DNA of 64,000 nucleotides from assembly GCA_013433145.1 (NCBI GenBank), contig CM024184.1, positions 2,790,137 to 2,854,136 on the forward strand, read 5' to 3'. Origin of the DNA: Ascaris suum. Its lineage: Eukaryota; Nematoda; Chromadorea; Rhabditida; Ascarididae. The notes below the pieces were generated by a model, which was not told the origin of the DNA, searched no databases, and was given only the letters and a program-made list of their open reading frames with translations. This document shows positions 12,161-49,149 of the stretch, one piece after another (the first letter of the stretch is position 1; each line of letters begins with the position of its first letter). The position numbers and the translations under genes are program-made.

Positions 12161-15100
12161 GTGGACCTATTTCCTATAGAACCTAGCTGCTAAAACCTAT
12201 CGGTTGACCGTATAATTTTTCGGCATTAAAAAAATGCAAAAATGTCGTTCGACTTAATTCAGACTTTAGAGATTATTCAAAAAAAGACGATAGGTAGCAT
12301 AAAGTTATTTGATTAATATAACTGGTTCATCTATCTGCTTAGATCAGGCATACCTATTCGTTTTCCTTCTCCATTTCGGGAGGGTTGTCAATAAAATTCG
12401 TTGCAATGTCGTCTCTAAACGATAATTGATTTTTCCATTATCAACAAAACATCGCATGGAAAAAATGGTCTCGCTCAAAGGTAAGAGATATATGTGCGCC
12501 TTCGATCAAAAAAGCAATAAGAACACCGACAAAAAAGTGTCCTTCATTGATAATAAGGACAATTAGAAGACTTGCAATTGCTATTTTCATTGCAATTGCT
12601 ATTTTCTTGAATGAATAAATTTTAAACAAATTTTTGCAAAAGGATTGTAATGTTATCGTACCTTTAGGTATATGCATTTGTATATGTGTATATATATAAC
12701 ACTCAAATTCAGGCACAAACTTTGCATTTTAAAACTTGCAAAAATGCAAAATTCGCAAATCAAATTCACTCTGCTATTGGCCGAATTTGGCGAAAAAATT
12801 TTCATGTCTCGCAGATTGCAAATCGCAATCGCAAGTTTAGTCGTAAAACGTATTGACTGACAGTTTGCAAATCTTTTCATATATTTCTGCAATCGATTGA
12901 TATGAGCGTTAAAATGCAAAAAGCTTTTCAACTATTTTGTAGTTCTGATAATCAAACCAAGTAGCTGATTGTGGAATCACTCAAGGAAGAGGTTACTAAA
13001 AACCGACCGGTTAGATAAATTCATAGTCGAAATTTCTTTTTTTTTTGCAAGCATCGAATTGTTCATCAAAAAATTTGCTTGCATAAAATATAATGGGAAT
13101 CTTTAAGTATCTATCAATCACCAGCGCGTCAAGCAGTGGAACAAATTCCTCCTTGCGATTCCCCTCACACAGATGAATTATTTCCGCTGAATTTCGTTGC
13201 CATGAATTTTCCAGTTGACGAGTTGCAACGAACGCAAAATCATCGGATATCGGCATACAAACGCAGATGTAGGAAGGGGGGGGGGGGGGCTGATTCCAAC
13301 TGGTACACTAAAATTGTACTGTTTTTGAAAGATTCAAAAAATATTTTCGAAAAGTATCGACAGTATCGCAATGGATATTTTTTCCGCCATACCATCTTTT
13401 AATAAAGCTCTCAAAAACATTGAGAATTAAATATTGCGAGGAGTTTTCCTTAACTAATATTCCCCACGTCACTGTTTAAAAAAAACGAATGAAATCATCG
13501 ATGTAACCACTATAAAAATATTCAATCATATTGCTGATGTGATTGATTAGTCGACAACCGGCAATTTAGTCTCAAGAAATTTTATGCAAATTGGAACCTT
13601 CGGTTAAAAGATACGAATCAACTAAGTGGTACTTCAACTTCAACAAATATATATATATTTGTATATTATTAAGTATATTTAAGTATATTATTAAGTTCAA
13701 GTAATTAAAATTTGACTTTATGGATATCATTTTTATGTTCATTAGAGAATATCATTTAAATGAAGCGATAAAAAACGTCAAATAAATCGCATATTTAAAT
13801 TTCTTTGAATTGAATTTTAGCAATCATTGAAATTATTGATTTCATTTAAAAATTTGTTTTTTTAATTACTGCAATTTTCTTGTTGGTTATTTGTGCTTTC
13901 ATAGCGACAAAAAGGCTATCAAATAGTGTTGAGTGATAAGATGATAAAGTGATAAGCGTTTGCAAGACGACAATCGGTGCAAATAAATGCTCTCCTTTCG
14001 AAAATAAAATCAATTTTTTTTTTCGTTCTAATCAATGATTTCTCTAAGAAAAAATGAAATCCACTTTACAATCGGAATAAAAAGAACGTTTGACGGCTTC
14101 AAATGCCTTCTTTTTTTGAAATTGAACTGCAAAATACTGATATGAATTTATTTGCAGAGATTCGAAGATAATCTTCAACAAATTTTCATGTGCTTTTTTG
14201 CAGCTTTCATCTATGAAACACATGAACACTAGGTGATGTTTATGCTCATATATGTGTGTCTGTCCGTCTGTCGGTCTATCTGTACGCCTGCGTGTCCGAT
14301 AATTTCAAGACGGCGCAAATGACCGAAACAGTTAATGGATACACCATGCATTGCAGGGATTAACTCAAACAGTAAAATTCAGTTAAGATTTTCCTTCAAG
14401 AGGAAATGTTATTATACTTAAGGATGACAAAAAATTCAGATACATATCAGTTGATTGGATCGCAAGAAAATGAAACTGTTGGGGAAAATTTGTTACGAGC
14501 GGTCGGACCAATTAAAAAATGTAAATTATTTTCTTGCAAATATTTCGTTATTTATTCATTAGATAGGAAATCAGTAGCTCAATGGAATGTAAAAAGCTCT
14601 CCTAGCGCTCCACTTCTTTCAGTTCACTTTAGCATTTTCGTTTCTATATTCCTGGAGTCAATAATGAAGCGAACAACATGTCGGAGGAATTTCAATTCGA
14701 TAATGAACTTAATTCCTGTAAAAGTTTTGAATTATTGATTAAAGTAATACTACATATAAAACAATAATCAGCTATTTGTATTGTTTAGTAGTACAATAAA
14801 AAACGGAACGAATTTCTCATAAAGAGTGGTAAAATTCTTTTGCGAATTCTTTTTCCGCTTTTTAGATTTGATTATTGCAAATATTGATGAATTCGAAAAC
14901 CGAACTGAATTATTCCCCCCCCCCCTCAAAAAAAAAAAATTAAGTTGCAGAGAGCTTAGCGATTACTGCGCGTTTGTGAATAAAGTTTTTCAGTAACTAA
15001 ATTAATTAAATCTTTTAATATTTAAATAATATATATCAGTTCGCAACAATATCGCTTATTCCTGAATAAGCGCATATTTTTATGACAACAAGGTAATATA

Positions 15101-16165
15101 CACATGAAATAACTTTGAAAAACACTGAAAAACTGGAGTCGATAATGTATTCATTATATTTGTATGTAGGCTACTTCGCGTTACTTAACTATTACTTCGA
15201 AAGAGAAGCCAAACGGTTGTTTCCTCTGTTGACTGTAATATTTGCCTTATCAGTTGAGATCATCAAAAATACGGTAGAACTGTTTTGAATAGCACTAAAC
15301 AACAAGTACATACTGTACTGCATCTTAAGATGGCGTACTATCTTGCCGACGGAAAACAGTCGGACAGATAGCTAGACGACGACATATACCTCGGGAGAGG
15401 CTTCTTTAGGAAAAGCGGAAATAGATTTCAAAACATCAAATGGTTCGGCTAAAGAGTTGAAGTTGCTGCTTACGATCAGAATTTCATCGATCAAATCCAC
15501 TACACTATACTTCAGGTTGCTATTGACGTGACAAAGCTCCAGAAGTATTAGTCGCACTTCAAACAGCATAAATTATTATCGAATATATTCATGAAAAAAA
15601 AATAATGAAACGAATATTTTGAAAATATTTTTATTATATATAGTGGCGAATAAAATTCCTCCAAAATTCTTATGAAATAATTCAACTATTTTCTTAAATA
15701 AACTTTTTATAGTTTGAGCATTTTGAAGAATATGAAAGAAATCAACGAAATATTTATTTGCTATTCCTATAATCTTCAAATATAATGCAAATTAAACGGT
15801 GATTTAAGAGTGCAATTGAGTTTTTCAACAATTCAAATAGATTAATTTCAATAGTTTTTGGGAGGAAATCTTTCTGAGGGTTAAATCCTAAAAGCTCTAA
15901 AAAGAAAATAAAATATATGAAACTTTATAATCAAAAGAAAATTTTTAATGAGATTTTCCTCATATTATTTTGTAAGTTTATTGAATTAAATATTAGTGAA
16001 ATGCATGAATTTATTGAATATGAAGTAATCGTAACAACGGTAATAAATATACCAACTATATCAACAATATCGCATACACCAAATACATTCTATGCTTACT
16101 TATATTGATCTTCGTTAAGAGTTGAAACATAAATGGACAATGAAAAAAGCAACGGCATTGCTCAC

Positions 16166-16219
16166 CTGAGCATGTCTGAGCACAATTCTGTCCCACCGAT
16201 CGATGTCGTCGATGAGGCG
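16166..16219 (-). CDS. 54-base candidate exon with strong splice signals
   Basis: A T-rich acceptor ending TTTTTTGCAG and a donor CAG/GTGAGC bracket exactly 54 bases. All three frames are open. In phase 1 it ends CAQTCSG and joins in frame to the lipid transfer exon at 8100 (then ISSEVRYEP), giving a C-x-x-x-C just before the first barrel strand. In phase 0 it reads RLIDDIDRWDRIVLRHAQ, joining in frame to the 16.74 kb candidate. The exon looks real, but its gene and frame are unresolved. Confidence 0.4.
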
Positions 16220-16738
16220 CTGCAAAAAATGATTTTCTAGAAAAAGGCGTAGAAGAATTTCTTTTCCAGGAGAGAGAGAATTATTGTGTAATTTCGAATA
16301 AACCTTTTAATAAACTCTAAAATGAGATATATAATTTATCAAGAAAGAAACAAGTATAGTAAGGTGCAAAAAAATCATCCAGGTAATCATATTTCAACGA
16401 ATGAAAATAAAATACAAAAATATACAAAAACAATTCGAGTGGAAGAGAATAGAATTTGCAAACGATGTAATATTTACCAGCAATATGAGCGCCCAAGAGG
16501 AGAAGCAACCAGGCGAATTGCATAGCTTCTCGTATACTGCCATATCGGAGCATTATTATTTACTGCTCGAGAATGACAGCACAGCACTCTTCTTTATTAT
16601 TAGCTGATAACGCTTTTGCACAATATAGTCTCAACACTATAACGGTGCATATTTTTAATGAATATATTGAGAGAGAGAGGAATCAACTGGTACCCAATTC
16701 AGAAAGTGATTCAGATTTAGCAAGTTAAATATCTCACC

Positions 16739-16783
16739 TTCTTGGCTCGTCCTGCTCCCCCCACCCATCTTTGGTGGTGAGCA
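16739..16783 (-). CDS. Candidate exon end upstream of the 16.2 kb exon
   Basis: A strong donor, CCAAGAAG/GTGAGA, lies 520 bases upstream (minus strand) of the 54-base exon. The preceding bases are open in all three frames: phase 0 ends VGGAGRAKK, phase 1 ends MGGGSRTSQE, phase 2 ends GWGEQDEPR. The 5' boundary is uncertain (possible acceptors near 16.79 or 16.83 kb). No family is recognised. Confidence 0.3.
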
Positions 16784-17036
16784 ATTTCTTACAGAAGAGC
16801 CGGTAGATTTGTCGTGTGCTTGTTCTAGGATGCGTGTGGAAAATATATTCGATTATTAGCTCCTCGATCCAAACTCTTACGTGGGAGTGAAGGAAAATCC
16901 GAAATTAAATAGCCGCATTTTGTCCGTTTACAATATTTTTGCGCCTATAATTCCACCAAGATATCTAGTAATCGAAATGATAATACTCCCCGCCATTTCA
17001 TTACTATAAATTTTCATCATTAATTCTATTAACTCA

Positions 17037-17150
<114 letters not shown>

Positions 17151-17981
17151 GCACCTGTTTATATGCTATCATTCAATTGACAGTCAATAAACCGATCGTA
17201 TGAGCCATCGTTGTGAAACTTGTGCTTTATTTTGGTCATTTTTTCATTCATTTAATGAGTGAATTAATCATAATTTACGCACTTTAGAAAAAAATTCAGT
17301 TCTGCATTCAGAAATTGCAAGAAATAAACGAATCAATGCCCGAATCCCATATGAAATCAGTTCAGAATAAATTCGCTCCCTCCCTTCTCCCATAAAAAAC
17401 GGCAAATATTTTCGAAGTGCTGTCCCAAATAAGCTCATCGAGCCTCAATGCTTGTAAATTAAGCCTTTTTTCCTAAATAAACGCTCTCCCGAGCATCTGG
17501 AATATACACACGTCTGATGTGAGTAAATTCAACTGAACTAATTCGAACCCATCTATATTTATCATTATTTTTCTCAAAGAAAGTCAAAATTTGCAGCATC
17601 ACTAAGAAACCGGAAATGAGAGCTAGATTGATCTTGTCAAGTGTTTATCATATTCGAACGACTATGACAATCATTACCTATTGCAATCAACAGTCGTATT
17701 ATTTACAGCCATCTACTGATAGGCAATAAATATATTCAACTTGCAAACGCGTTTCTCCTCCGATATTTCTGAGAGATAAACATTTGCGCGAAGAATATTT
17801 TATAATTTCGACACTATAATTACAGATTATTTGCATCTATTCCTCTTCATCTTAAAATCAATATTGATTTAACTGAAGAATAAGCCGTATTTGGACAGCT
17901 GTCGAGCAATTCTCGTTTCCCTATTGCTAAAGAAGAACTAGTGGAATACCAAGCTCGGCGCCTACTGCAACATTTGCAGTT

Positions 17982-18043
17982 GCCCAATAGCTCAGTCGTT
18001 AAAGGAGTAGGACGGAAAGTTCGAGGTTTCAAGTTCGAAGCTC
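17982..18043 (+). repeat. tRNA-like sequence (possible SINE head or tRNA pseudogene)
   Basis: The segment has an RNA polymerase III A-box-like TAGCTCAGTCGTTA and, about 40 bases on, a B-box-like AAGTTCGAAGC, the spacing expected of a tRNA. The arms do not pair well enough for a working tRNA, so a decayed tRNA or the head of a tRNA-derived SINE is more likely. Confidence 0.35.
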
Positions 18044-20435
18044 AGAATTATTAGATAGTAGTTTTAATATGATGGACGAGAAAAATGCAGACAAAACTCT
18101 ATATGCCTCATTCTCTAACGATTACAACCAACCCAAACATACATAAACCCTCTCCTCTCAGCGCATGAAAATAAGACTGTAACACTAATCGAGAATAAAT
18201 AATATTGTGCGGAGAATTTGGATAGGAAACGAGAATTTCAGTCGCACCTTCGCTTGTTTCCTTTTTGACGTGCACGACACTCCACTCTTTCGTAGTCCCA
18301 AGTTCTTCCCCCTCCCCAACCTTTTCATCTCTTCGACAGCCTTTGTTCGGGAAAAATTTCATTCCTTTCATAAAACAAGCCGAAACATGTCCCACATTAA
18401 TGAGTACGATTAAACTTCACATGTAAAGCATAAAACTTCTAATAGGAAGGAGAGAGAGGCGGACTGCCCATGCATAAAAACCACTGAGTTGCAAGTCTCA
18501 TAGTCGATCCGCTATACCCTCCTTGATATAGTACCAATAAAACGATTCCTAATTGCTTTACTCGAATTTCTTCACAAACAGACATCCCCTCAAAATTTTC
18601 TGTTGGCGATCCGATTGCTCAATATCTAATCGTGTAATCGCCCGATCAGTCATTCACTCGCCGATCTAATCAAACACGACAACATCATTGCACATCGATC
18701 CGTTTGGCGAATAAACAAAAGGCAAAGCCTGTGCAAATTTCATATTCATCTCAAAACGACTCTTTTAGAGATTATTTTCAAGCAATCAAACTGAGGCATC
18801 CCCCCTGAGCATTACATAATCGAAAGCGACATACAGAAGTCGCAAAACACAACTTGCTCCCATCCATCGCTACGACGAAATTATGGAATTAATCTAGGTC
18901 ATGGACATGAAACACCAGGTCAATTGCTAGAGTGCGCACCTTTCGCGAATCGCACCTAACACGCTAAGCAATACCACAAATTTCTAACAGGTAATAAAAT
19001 ATGCGCAGTATTACATCCACATTTCGAATGATCCAACCACTCATGTAAACATCGTGCTAAAAAATTCTTTCGCAAGCCAACCGCTCCTCAAAATATGATT
19101 CCATCGGTGGAAACGTAGGCAGATTTTTTGGCACTTCTTTCAAAGTTGATCAAGCAACTTAAAACTGATGCACACTGGGCAACCAGTGGTATAGGCGATA
19201 CCCACCAAACTTCGCAATCTCGGCTGCTGTCTTTCCTAACCCTGAACTACCTCACGGACACAACACTTACGTATGTAAAGAAGCAACATCGCCGACACGG
19301 CCGAAGTTTTGTTATCGAAAAAAATCACAACGCAACACCAAACCACACAACGATTAGCATAAGCAAAAAACGAAATTTACATATTAATATCAATAGCTCT
19401 CAGCACACAAACACCGAATTGTTGATTGCGTTATCATCCCCTTTCAGTGATTAGCAAAAATAAATCCTTGAATATTGCTCCCTTCCCATGGCGTATTTTA
19501 TTTCATTCAGAAGCGGTGGTACATACAAGCAGATATCCTGCTGCCCCCTCCTTCTTCCCCTTCCTCTAATAATTTCAGGTCTTTAGCAGTGAGTTCTATA
19601 CTGTTAGTTTTGGCATAAACAATATTGAACTGGTTATGTGAAGAGGAGCGGAGGAAGGAAAAAGGATAGGAGTATGTACTAGAAGAGTCGGATTTGATAA
19701 TTTGTTGCTTCTGCCTAGACTTGAAGCGTGCTATATCTATCTCTACTCTTCTGTTTATATTCACTCAACGTCAGCTAAAAAGAATGACAAAGCTATCTTT
19801 TAGCGAAGGCTTCCAAGTCGTGTCATATATTCGCTTCCCGCAATAAGAAACTTACCCCCATCAGATATTAGGATTGGACCCAAAACACTAAAGTGCACCA
19901 GTGCGCCAGCTCCTTCATTATCCCTCTTGAGAAATCTGAGAAGTACGAACTATCTGTTAACTGCTAGCGACCCCACTCTGTCCCCCTCCAGTGCACCAGA
20001 AATCTGATAGCACTCCGCCTCCCCCCCCCCCCCCAATTAACCGAGCAAATGTACCATTTTCCCGTGAATGAACCCATCGCCGTAATAGTTAAATGGCCAC
20101 TGATACAATCATAAATAACACAAGGCCAAAAGCAAATATTCAAACGCTATACAATTAGCATTAGCGGGCTCAACCAAAATATATTCAATTCAAAAAAGGA
20201 ATTTTCAACTACTTCTCCAAATTATTTTCAATCAAATTTTCAAAAAATTAAACTAAAAGATGAAAATAAGACCAGGAGGGGGGGGGGGGGGGAGGAAATT
20301 CAACAAGACAACCAATTCGATCACAAAAATATAAAAGAGGAAGAAATCCACTATCCAATAATATCACCACCCATATATGTTACTTGCTATATTGCATCAC
20401 AGACAATCAATGCCAATATTCTCGAATTGTAGCCC

Positions 20436-24817
<4,382 letters not shown>

Positions 24818-27647
24818 CTGAATACCTCTGAAAATTGGCAATACGACCTGTTAATTAAACCAATTCGTAAAACTCAATAAACAAAATGCAAATTCGTTAG
24901 AGAAACACTTAAATAGGACGGTAAAACACCTACTGATGCGCCTTCTACGACCGACCGGTGAGACAATTCGTGTATCAAAAATTAAGTTTTTTTGATCGAT
25001 CAAACACTAAACACAATAAGAAAATTTTCTTTCGTCTTTTAATGCCAATAACCGATGCAGATAGTCACTGCATGTGTGGGATTAAACTTACAGACAGACA
25101 CAGACACAGACATCGTAGTGTAAGGGCGAACTCTCTGAAGTATTCCGACTCATCCGCTTGTTCAGGAATAGGCCCGGTAGGCGCTGTTTCATCTCTATGA
25201 TTATCTATGCAAACGGCTGACAATGAATGCAAATAACACTGTGGAAGCCTCGTTGGTGCTTTTCTACTTGTTTTGATTGAAATTACAACTCAATAAGAAT
25301 CAGAAAACAACTCCACGACAGGACCTCAACCGACATTTGCGACAAATGAATGTAATGCAAAAGCACGCCCAAAACCGTCACTCGTCACCTCTGTAAGAGA
25401 ACAGATGGGTGTGAATGAGTGGGGAGAGGGAGGGGAGGGGATGCTTGGAATATAGAGCATTTCTGATAACAGCAACGGAAGTTGTCGCATCACGTCCGCT
25501 TCTATTTACGGACTCTACCCTTTACACCAGCTCAGAAAGACAACGTTAGCTGCCTTGAATTTACAGGCGTAATTTCCACTGCAAATCCAATGTTAGTGAG
25601 GAGATGGGAAGGGTGGGGTGAAAGAAACGAGACCTTGCCTCCCTCCTAATCAGCTGATGTGAGAGAACATGACCAATGCGCCACGTCCCCTCCCTCCTTG
25701 CCCATGGATCAGCCTCCCTTCCTCGCCGAACAGTGTCCGTGTTTTACCTATAATCCAATTAGGGCTACGTCCATTCATGTGGTTTCGATCGTGTCATCGC
25801 TTCGCCTCTCAATCTTAATGCAATGCGGTACACAGCCAAGAATCTTCGGCCTTAGTTTTTAGACCAGATTACCTCCAAGTGGTGATCAGTACGGAACGGC
25901 ACCAGTAGCCTTCGAAGGCAAATTCTGCTTCGTTATCCACAAAGTTCAGAATCATCCGGTAAGGACGTTTGCCGCTCTTCTGGTGCCATCCCTTCTTCGT
26001 CTATTTCATCCAAATCCAAATTATTTATGGCTACATAGTCCTCCAACCACTATCGTCCAAGATGTTCACAATATAAAAAATCCACAAAAATACAAACAGA
26101 TGGATCAAATGAACCCATCGACGAGTAAAAGCGAATAGGCCAAACTAATTTCTCAAGGATTTTATTTGAAACAACGTATTTTGAATAAAAAAATACTCGA
26201 ATACAAATGAAGTAATATTAGTAAATAGTACGTGGAACTAATACCGTCACAACAATAAACGAGGCAATGCATAACTATATGTCGTTTCATTAAAGAAGTC
26301 TCTATCATATCCCGCATGCAATGTTTGCATCAGAAACCACCTCCTCTGCTGCAAAACGTACAATCCATCGTGATTTCTGCGCTGCTCCTCTTCCGTCCAC
26401 CCCCTCCCCCATATCTGCTCTACTCTCGGATCACCTGCACGTATCACTTCACCTAATGCTCCCCTCTCCATCCCTTGACCATAGAACAATTCATTCACAC
26501 AAGTGAATATTTTTCTTACTAATCTTCGGCTTATATGAAGAGACATTACGACAGCTCCAACTACAATGGTTCCTCACCAACTCCTCCACCCCTCCCCCCC
26601 CCAAAAAAAATCCACGTAATAACTAAATCAGAATAAATAGACCACTCTAAAACGTATTCAATTGCACATAGTTGTAAAAACAATAGAAGAATATTAAACA
26701 AGAGAATTAGAATTAATTCACAACAGTATAAAACAAAATACCCTTCGTGGGATATATCCCAAAAAAAAAAAAAAAATGCATTATTCGAAATCGATATTAA
26801 GCAACTATATGAAACTATATTTTTATATAATGAATCTTTTTCAATATTGTGATCACCTCAGTCATATCACCATAATAAACACTTAATAACTGCACTCGAA
26901 ATGGAAATGGAAATTAAAATATTGAACCCGAGTAATGAAAAATAGAAAAACGCATCGAAAAGCATCACAGAATAGCGCTCTTAGCATTTAACGTAGATCT
27001 CTTCGATCGCTGGAAAATTTAAAAAAAAAAGAAGACCGATTTTGTTAATCATATCACCAAATATGCTCATCGTTGATAGAGATGGTGATGCACCGCTAAA
27101 AGTTGACAAATATGTAAAGAAAATATGAAAGCGAAATATTTCACAAGATAATAATATTTCGTCAAATATGCACCAATTAAATCACTGCAATTAGAATATA
27201 GCAAATAAAAACAAAAAAAAAGAGCTCAATTCACCCGCATTTAACATGCCTCCTTTATATTTATCAATATTTCCAGTTTCCTCAACAAATAGTCAGTTTG
27301 TGCAAATAACATAAATACTTCAATTCTGCTTAGTATCATCAGGCTGATTATTTTTTCACTTTATGCCATACCACATAAAAGCAATCAACGTTACTTCTTG
27401 TCAGCGAATAGCACTAGAAACGTCTACTAATCTCGAAACATAAACATAAGAGATTTGGTCGATTACAGCAGGTACGTGCACCGGATATACGACAGCAAAA
27501 AATTGAGTAATCATTATTCAGCCTTATTCCGAAGGAAATCACCTCAACCGTAACGGGTGCAAAAGCATATTTGGAATTCAATGAAATTCTTGCAACGAAC
27601 CGTGTAAAATGTGATCGCTCCTGAAATAACTGCAAAAAATAATTCCA
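24818..27647. other. Intergenic region between TVP23 and NRDE2
   Basis: No complete gene seen. Near 25.87-26.03 kb, minus strand, two overlapping frames look protein-like (acidic LDLDEIDEEGMAPEERQ, then NFVDNEAEFAFEGYWCR in another frame) but lack a consistent splice model. The rest is low-complexity, including C and A runs near 26.6-26.8 kb. TVP23 regulatory sequence and the NRDE2 3' UTR should lie here. Confidence 0.5.
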
Positions 27648-46488
<18,841 letters not shown>

Positions 46489-46501
46489 GATATCGTCTGC
46501 T

Positions 46502-49130
46502 CTGAAAACCGCTTAAAGTCAAACATTTCTTTCTGAAGCACCAAACAACAACCACGGAAATTGTAAAACAACATCAGTACGAATGTTGGCGCAAAATCAT
46601 TAACCGCGAATTCTCCGCTCACAATTGCTTAAACCCCGCAATGTACACGCATTAGCCGAAGTAACATATGGAAAAGCGGCCACATACAACTCACAAATGT
46701 CTTCTTTTTTTTCAACGAAAAAAAAACAGGTTTTGTTGCTGCTGAATGAGTGGGGAAGAGGAAGAGGGGGGGGGGGGGAGAGGAGAGGGAGAGGGAGAAG
46801 AGATGCCACAGGCCGACAATAAATCTACGGAATAAATGAATGACTGCTTATTAAAAAAATATATGCAACATATGAAGCTCTTCATCTGTTTGGAAGCAAA
46901 ATGAGGAATAATTTACGAGTGAAAGCAAAAAAAAAATTAACGAGGAAAATTTTTTTTTAGTCGAAGAGAAAAGACAAACTTTCAGCGAAATCTTTTAATG
47001 GACCGGTCGTTAATGTATTCAGATTTTTTGCCTTCCATAAACCTGATACGGCAATTGTTCGTTAAAAAGAGGCTCCAAGTACCCAAAGCGAATTCTAGGC
47101 TCATCATTAAGACAGCCTTTTTTTGGTTTAAAAGTAAACCCACAAATTCTCAACAGCTATTGTATAGCAAAAAATAAGATCTGCGCAGTATGCAAAAGCA
47201 CACAGACAGACACATACAGGCACAGACATTACAGGAATTTTGATAACGTTTTCCTAACCGATGGAATAATATTTGCTATAAATCGACGGCATACTCTCTT
47301 CAAGAGGACAACAGCACAATTGAAACTTCGTGGAATGCTGACATTACGATGGAATTCGGAAGTCCATCATCGATTTTAATTATTCTATAGGTATAGAAGT
47401 ACTTTCGTCTTTAGTAATTATACGACGAGAAAGGCCGCAAGCGGGAGCAATCAAAACCGACAGGATCATATCATATTTTAAATGCTTTCAATTAAGTCCA
47501 TTGAAATCTTCCTCGATCCAATCTACTCTAGAACTATCATCCAAGAAGATCCTTTACAGAAAAGTCGCGAGAGGGGGGGGGGGGGGAGGGTACCGCTACT
47601 AAATCCAATAACTAAAATTACACAATAAAAAGGACTCACTTAAGAGTGAAGGATTCATAAATTATAGGGGAATAATCAAGTAACGAAACAGCGAAAATTC
47701 CTTAGTACCACATAGCTATCCGTCTTCAATACCCCCCCCCCCCATTCGAGAAAATATTTAAGTATATGAAAGTATGGAAGTGATTTAATGAGGCTTAAAT
47801 ATAAAGCTTTAATTATTTGTGCATTTACACTGAGATTGGTCGTTGACATCAAGTATCACAGCATTTCAGAAGTCAACATCACAGCGAAATTACTTTCAAA
47901 AAAAACCTAACTATTTATTGTTGATTATATAAAAGGCCATTAATTATACATCAAGGTGGGAGTGTATTTCTTATTCAATTGAATAAAATAACATCAACTT
48001 CTCTTACAAATATAAATTACACAAATAATTAGTTTTTCTTCAAAAAAAAGCGAATAACTAAGCATCGCAGGTGGACATTTTATCATTAATTTTTACTTGC
48101 AATAGGTAAGCACACGGGTAACGAATGTCAGGATCTCAGGAATGCACTGCAGCTATTCTGTAACCAAATTCCACGGTAAAGAAATCAACAATTCCAGAAT
48201 AGACGGGGTCGATTCGATTCTGGACCACATTCAGTGATGTCCTGCATGAGAGGGTTATAGCGAAGCATGTCGCATCCTCCAAAGCCTCATCCCAACAACC
48301 ACCCCACTTTCATCAATCCAGACACCATCTTAGGAGCTGTAATGACTACAGGGCGCAAATCAACGCCTTCTGTACCCTCAGATTGTGCCTCATGCTAGTT
48401 TCATGACAACTTCCCATGCACGGCGCACCATCCTCCTTCATCTGTAGCCGACCGATCCCTCGCATCTACTGCAGAGAAGTGGAAATGACTCGTTGCGAAT
48501 AGCGAACCGTGCAGAATGTTACGCAGAGCTACCGTATCCCGCACTTTGTCGGACGAGTTACTTCATCATTAGGCGATTCGGAAATCCCCAAAATTTACAA
48601 AACCATGCAATTTGCTCCCCATCATTCATCCTGGAATACTGAATAATTCTATGGGACAAAGTAATTCAGGAAAATCGTTGTACCGGAAGTACTTTTCTGG
48701 AATGGAATATACAAGAGGCGATCATATTTTTCAAACATTCAAAGAGGATGACTAATTTCTTCGGCCTTTTAGACCTCTAACTGACTCCTTCCCCGGCTTT
48801 GTTCGTTGGGCAACTATTCGAAATCGCTGCTTGACTTTCCATACGTTACCGCGCTCGCAACGGTACCCGATCCTTTGATCTAGAATTCCGTGTTCTTTGG
48901 AATCGTGTAAAGCGTATGCGGATAGGTATACAGGTGAACCGGAAAAAAGGAATGCGCAGGATTCGAGTACGCGCTTTTGCATATCACATACAACGTGCAC
49001 GCAGCGCTCCATACATGGTGTCGATCTTGAAAACTCATCCGGAATACGAAATTTACTCCGGAGAGCATCGATTTCCTTTTGAATCCCTTGCTCTGATACA
49101 GATGCAATGGATGATCGGCATTGTCAAGTT
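46502..49130. other. Intergenic region upstream of NRDE2
   Basis: No supported exon. It holds a GA/G-rich tract near 46.75-46.80 kb, G and C runs near 47.57 and 47.73 kb, and AT-rich DNA at 47.8-48.1 kb. Open frames at 48.75-49.14 kb overlap on both strands without splice evidence and may be the eroded front of the LINE that follows. The NRDE2 promoter should lie here. Confidence 0.5.
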
Positions 49131-49149
49131 TTCATAGGAAATTGCGTGA

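Larger units (their letters stand above)
8101..16165. other. Gene-poor 8-kb stretch (intergenic or very long intron)
   Basis: No exon here has both good splice sites and recognisable protein similarity. It holds a NQT-coding tandem array near 10.3 kb, a 36-bp minisatellite near 12 kb, several G runs and very AT-rich DNA at 11-12 kb and 13.5-16 kb. If the 54-base exon at 16.2 kb belongs to the lipid transfer gene, the whole stretch is one intron. Confidence 0.5.

Noticed and set aside
15372..15569. Minus-strand frame LILLELCHVNSNLKYSVVDL with a GTAAGC donor, plus similar frames at 13.0-13.25 and 14.04-14.23 kb
   Set aside because: They look helical and protein-like but are isolated in AT-rich DNA, with weak acceptors, no compatible neighbours and no recognised family.
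18440..18530. tRNA-like sequence on the minus strand (TATAGCGGATCGACTATGAG)
   Set aside because: Only a weak A-box match; no B-box and no cloverleaf.
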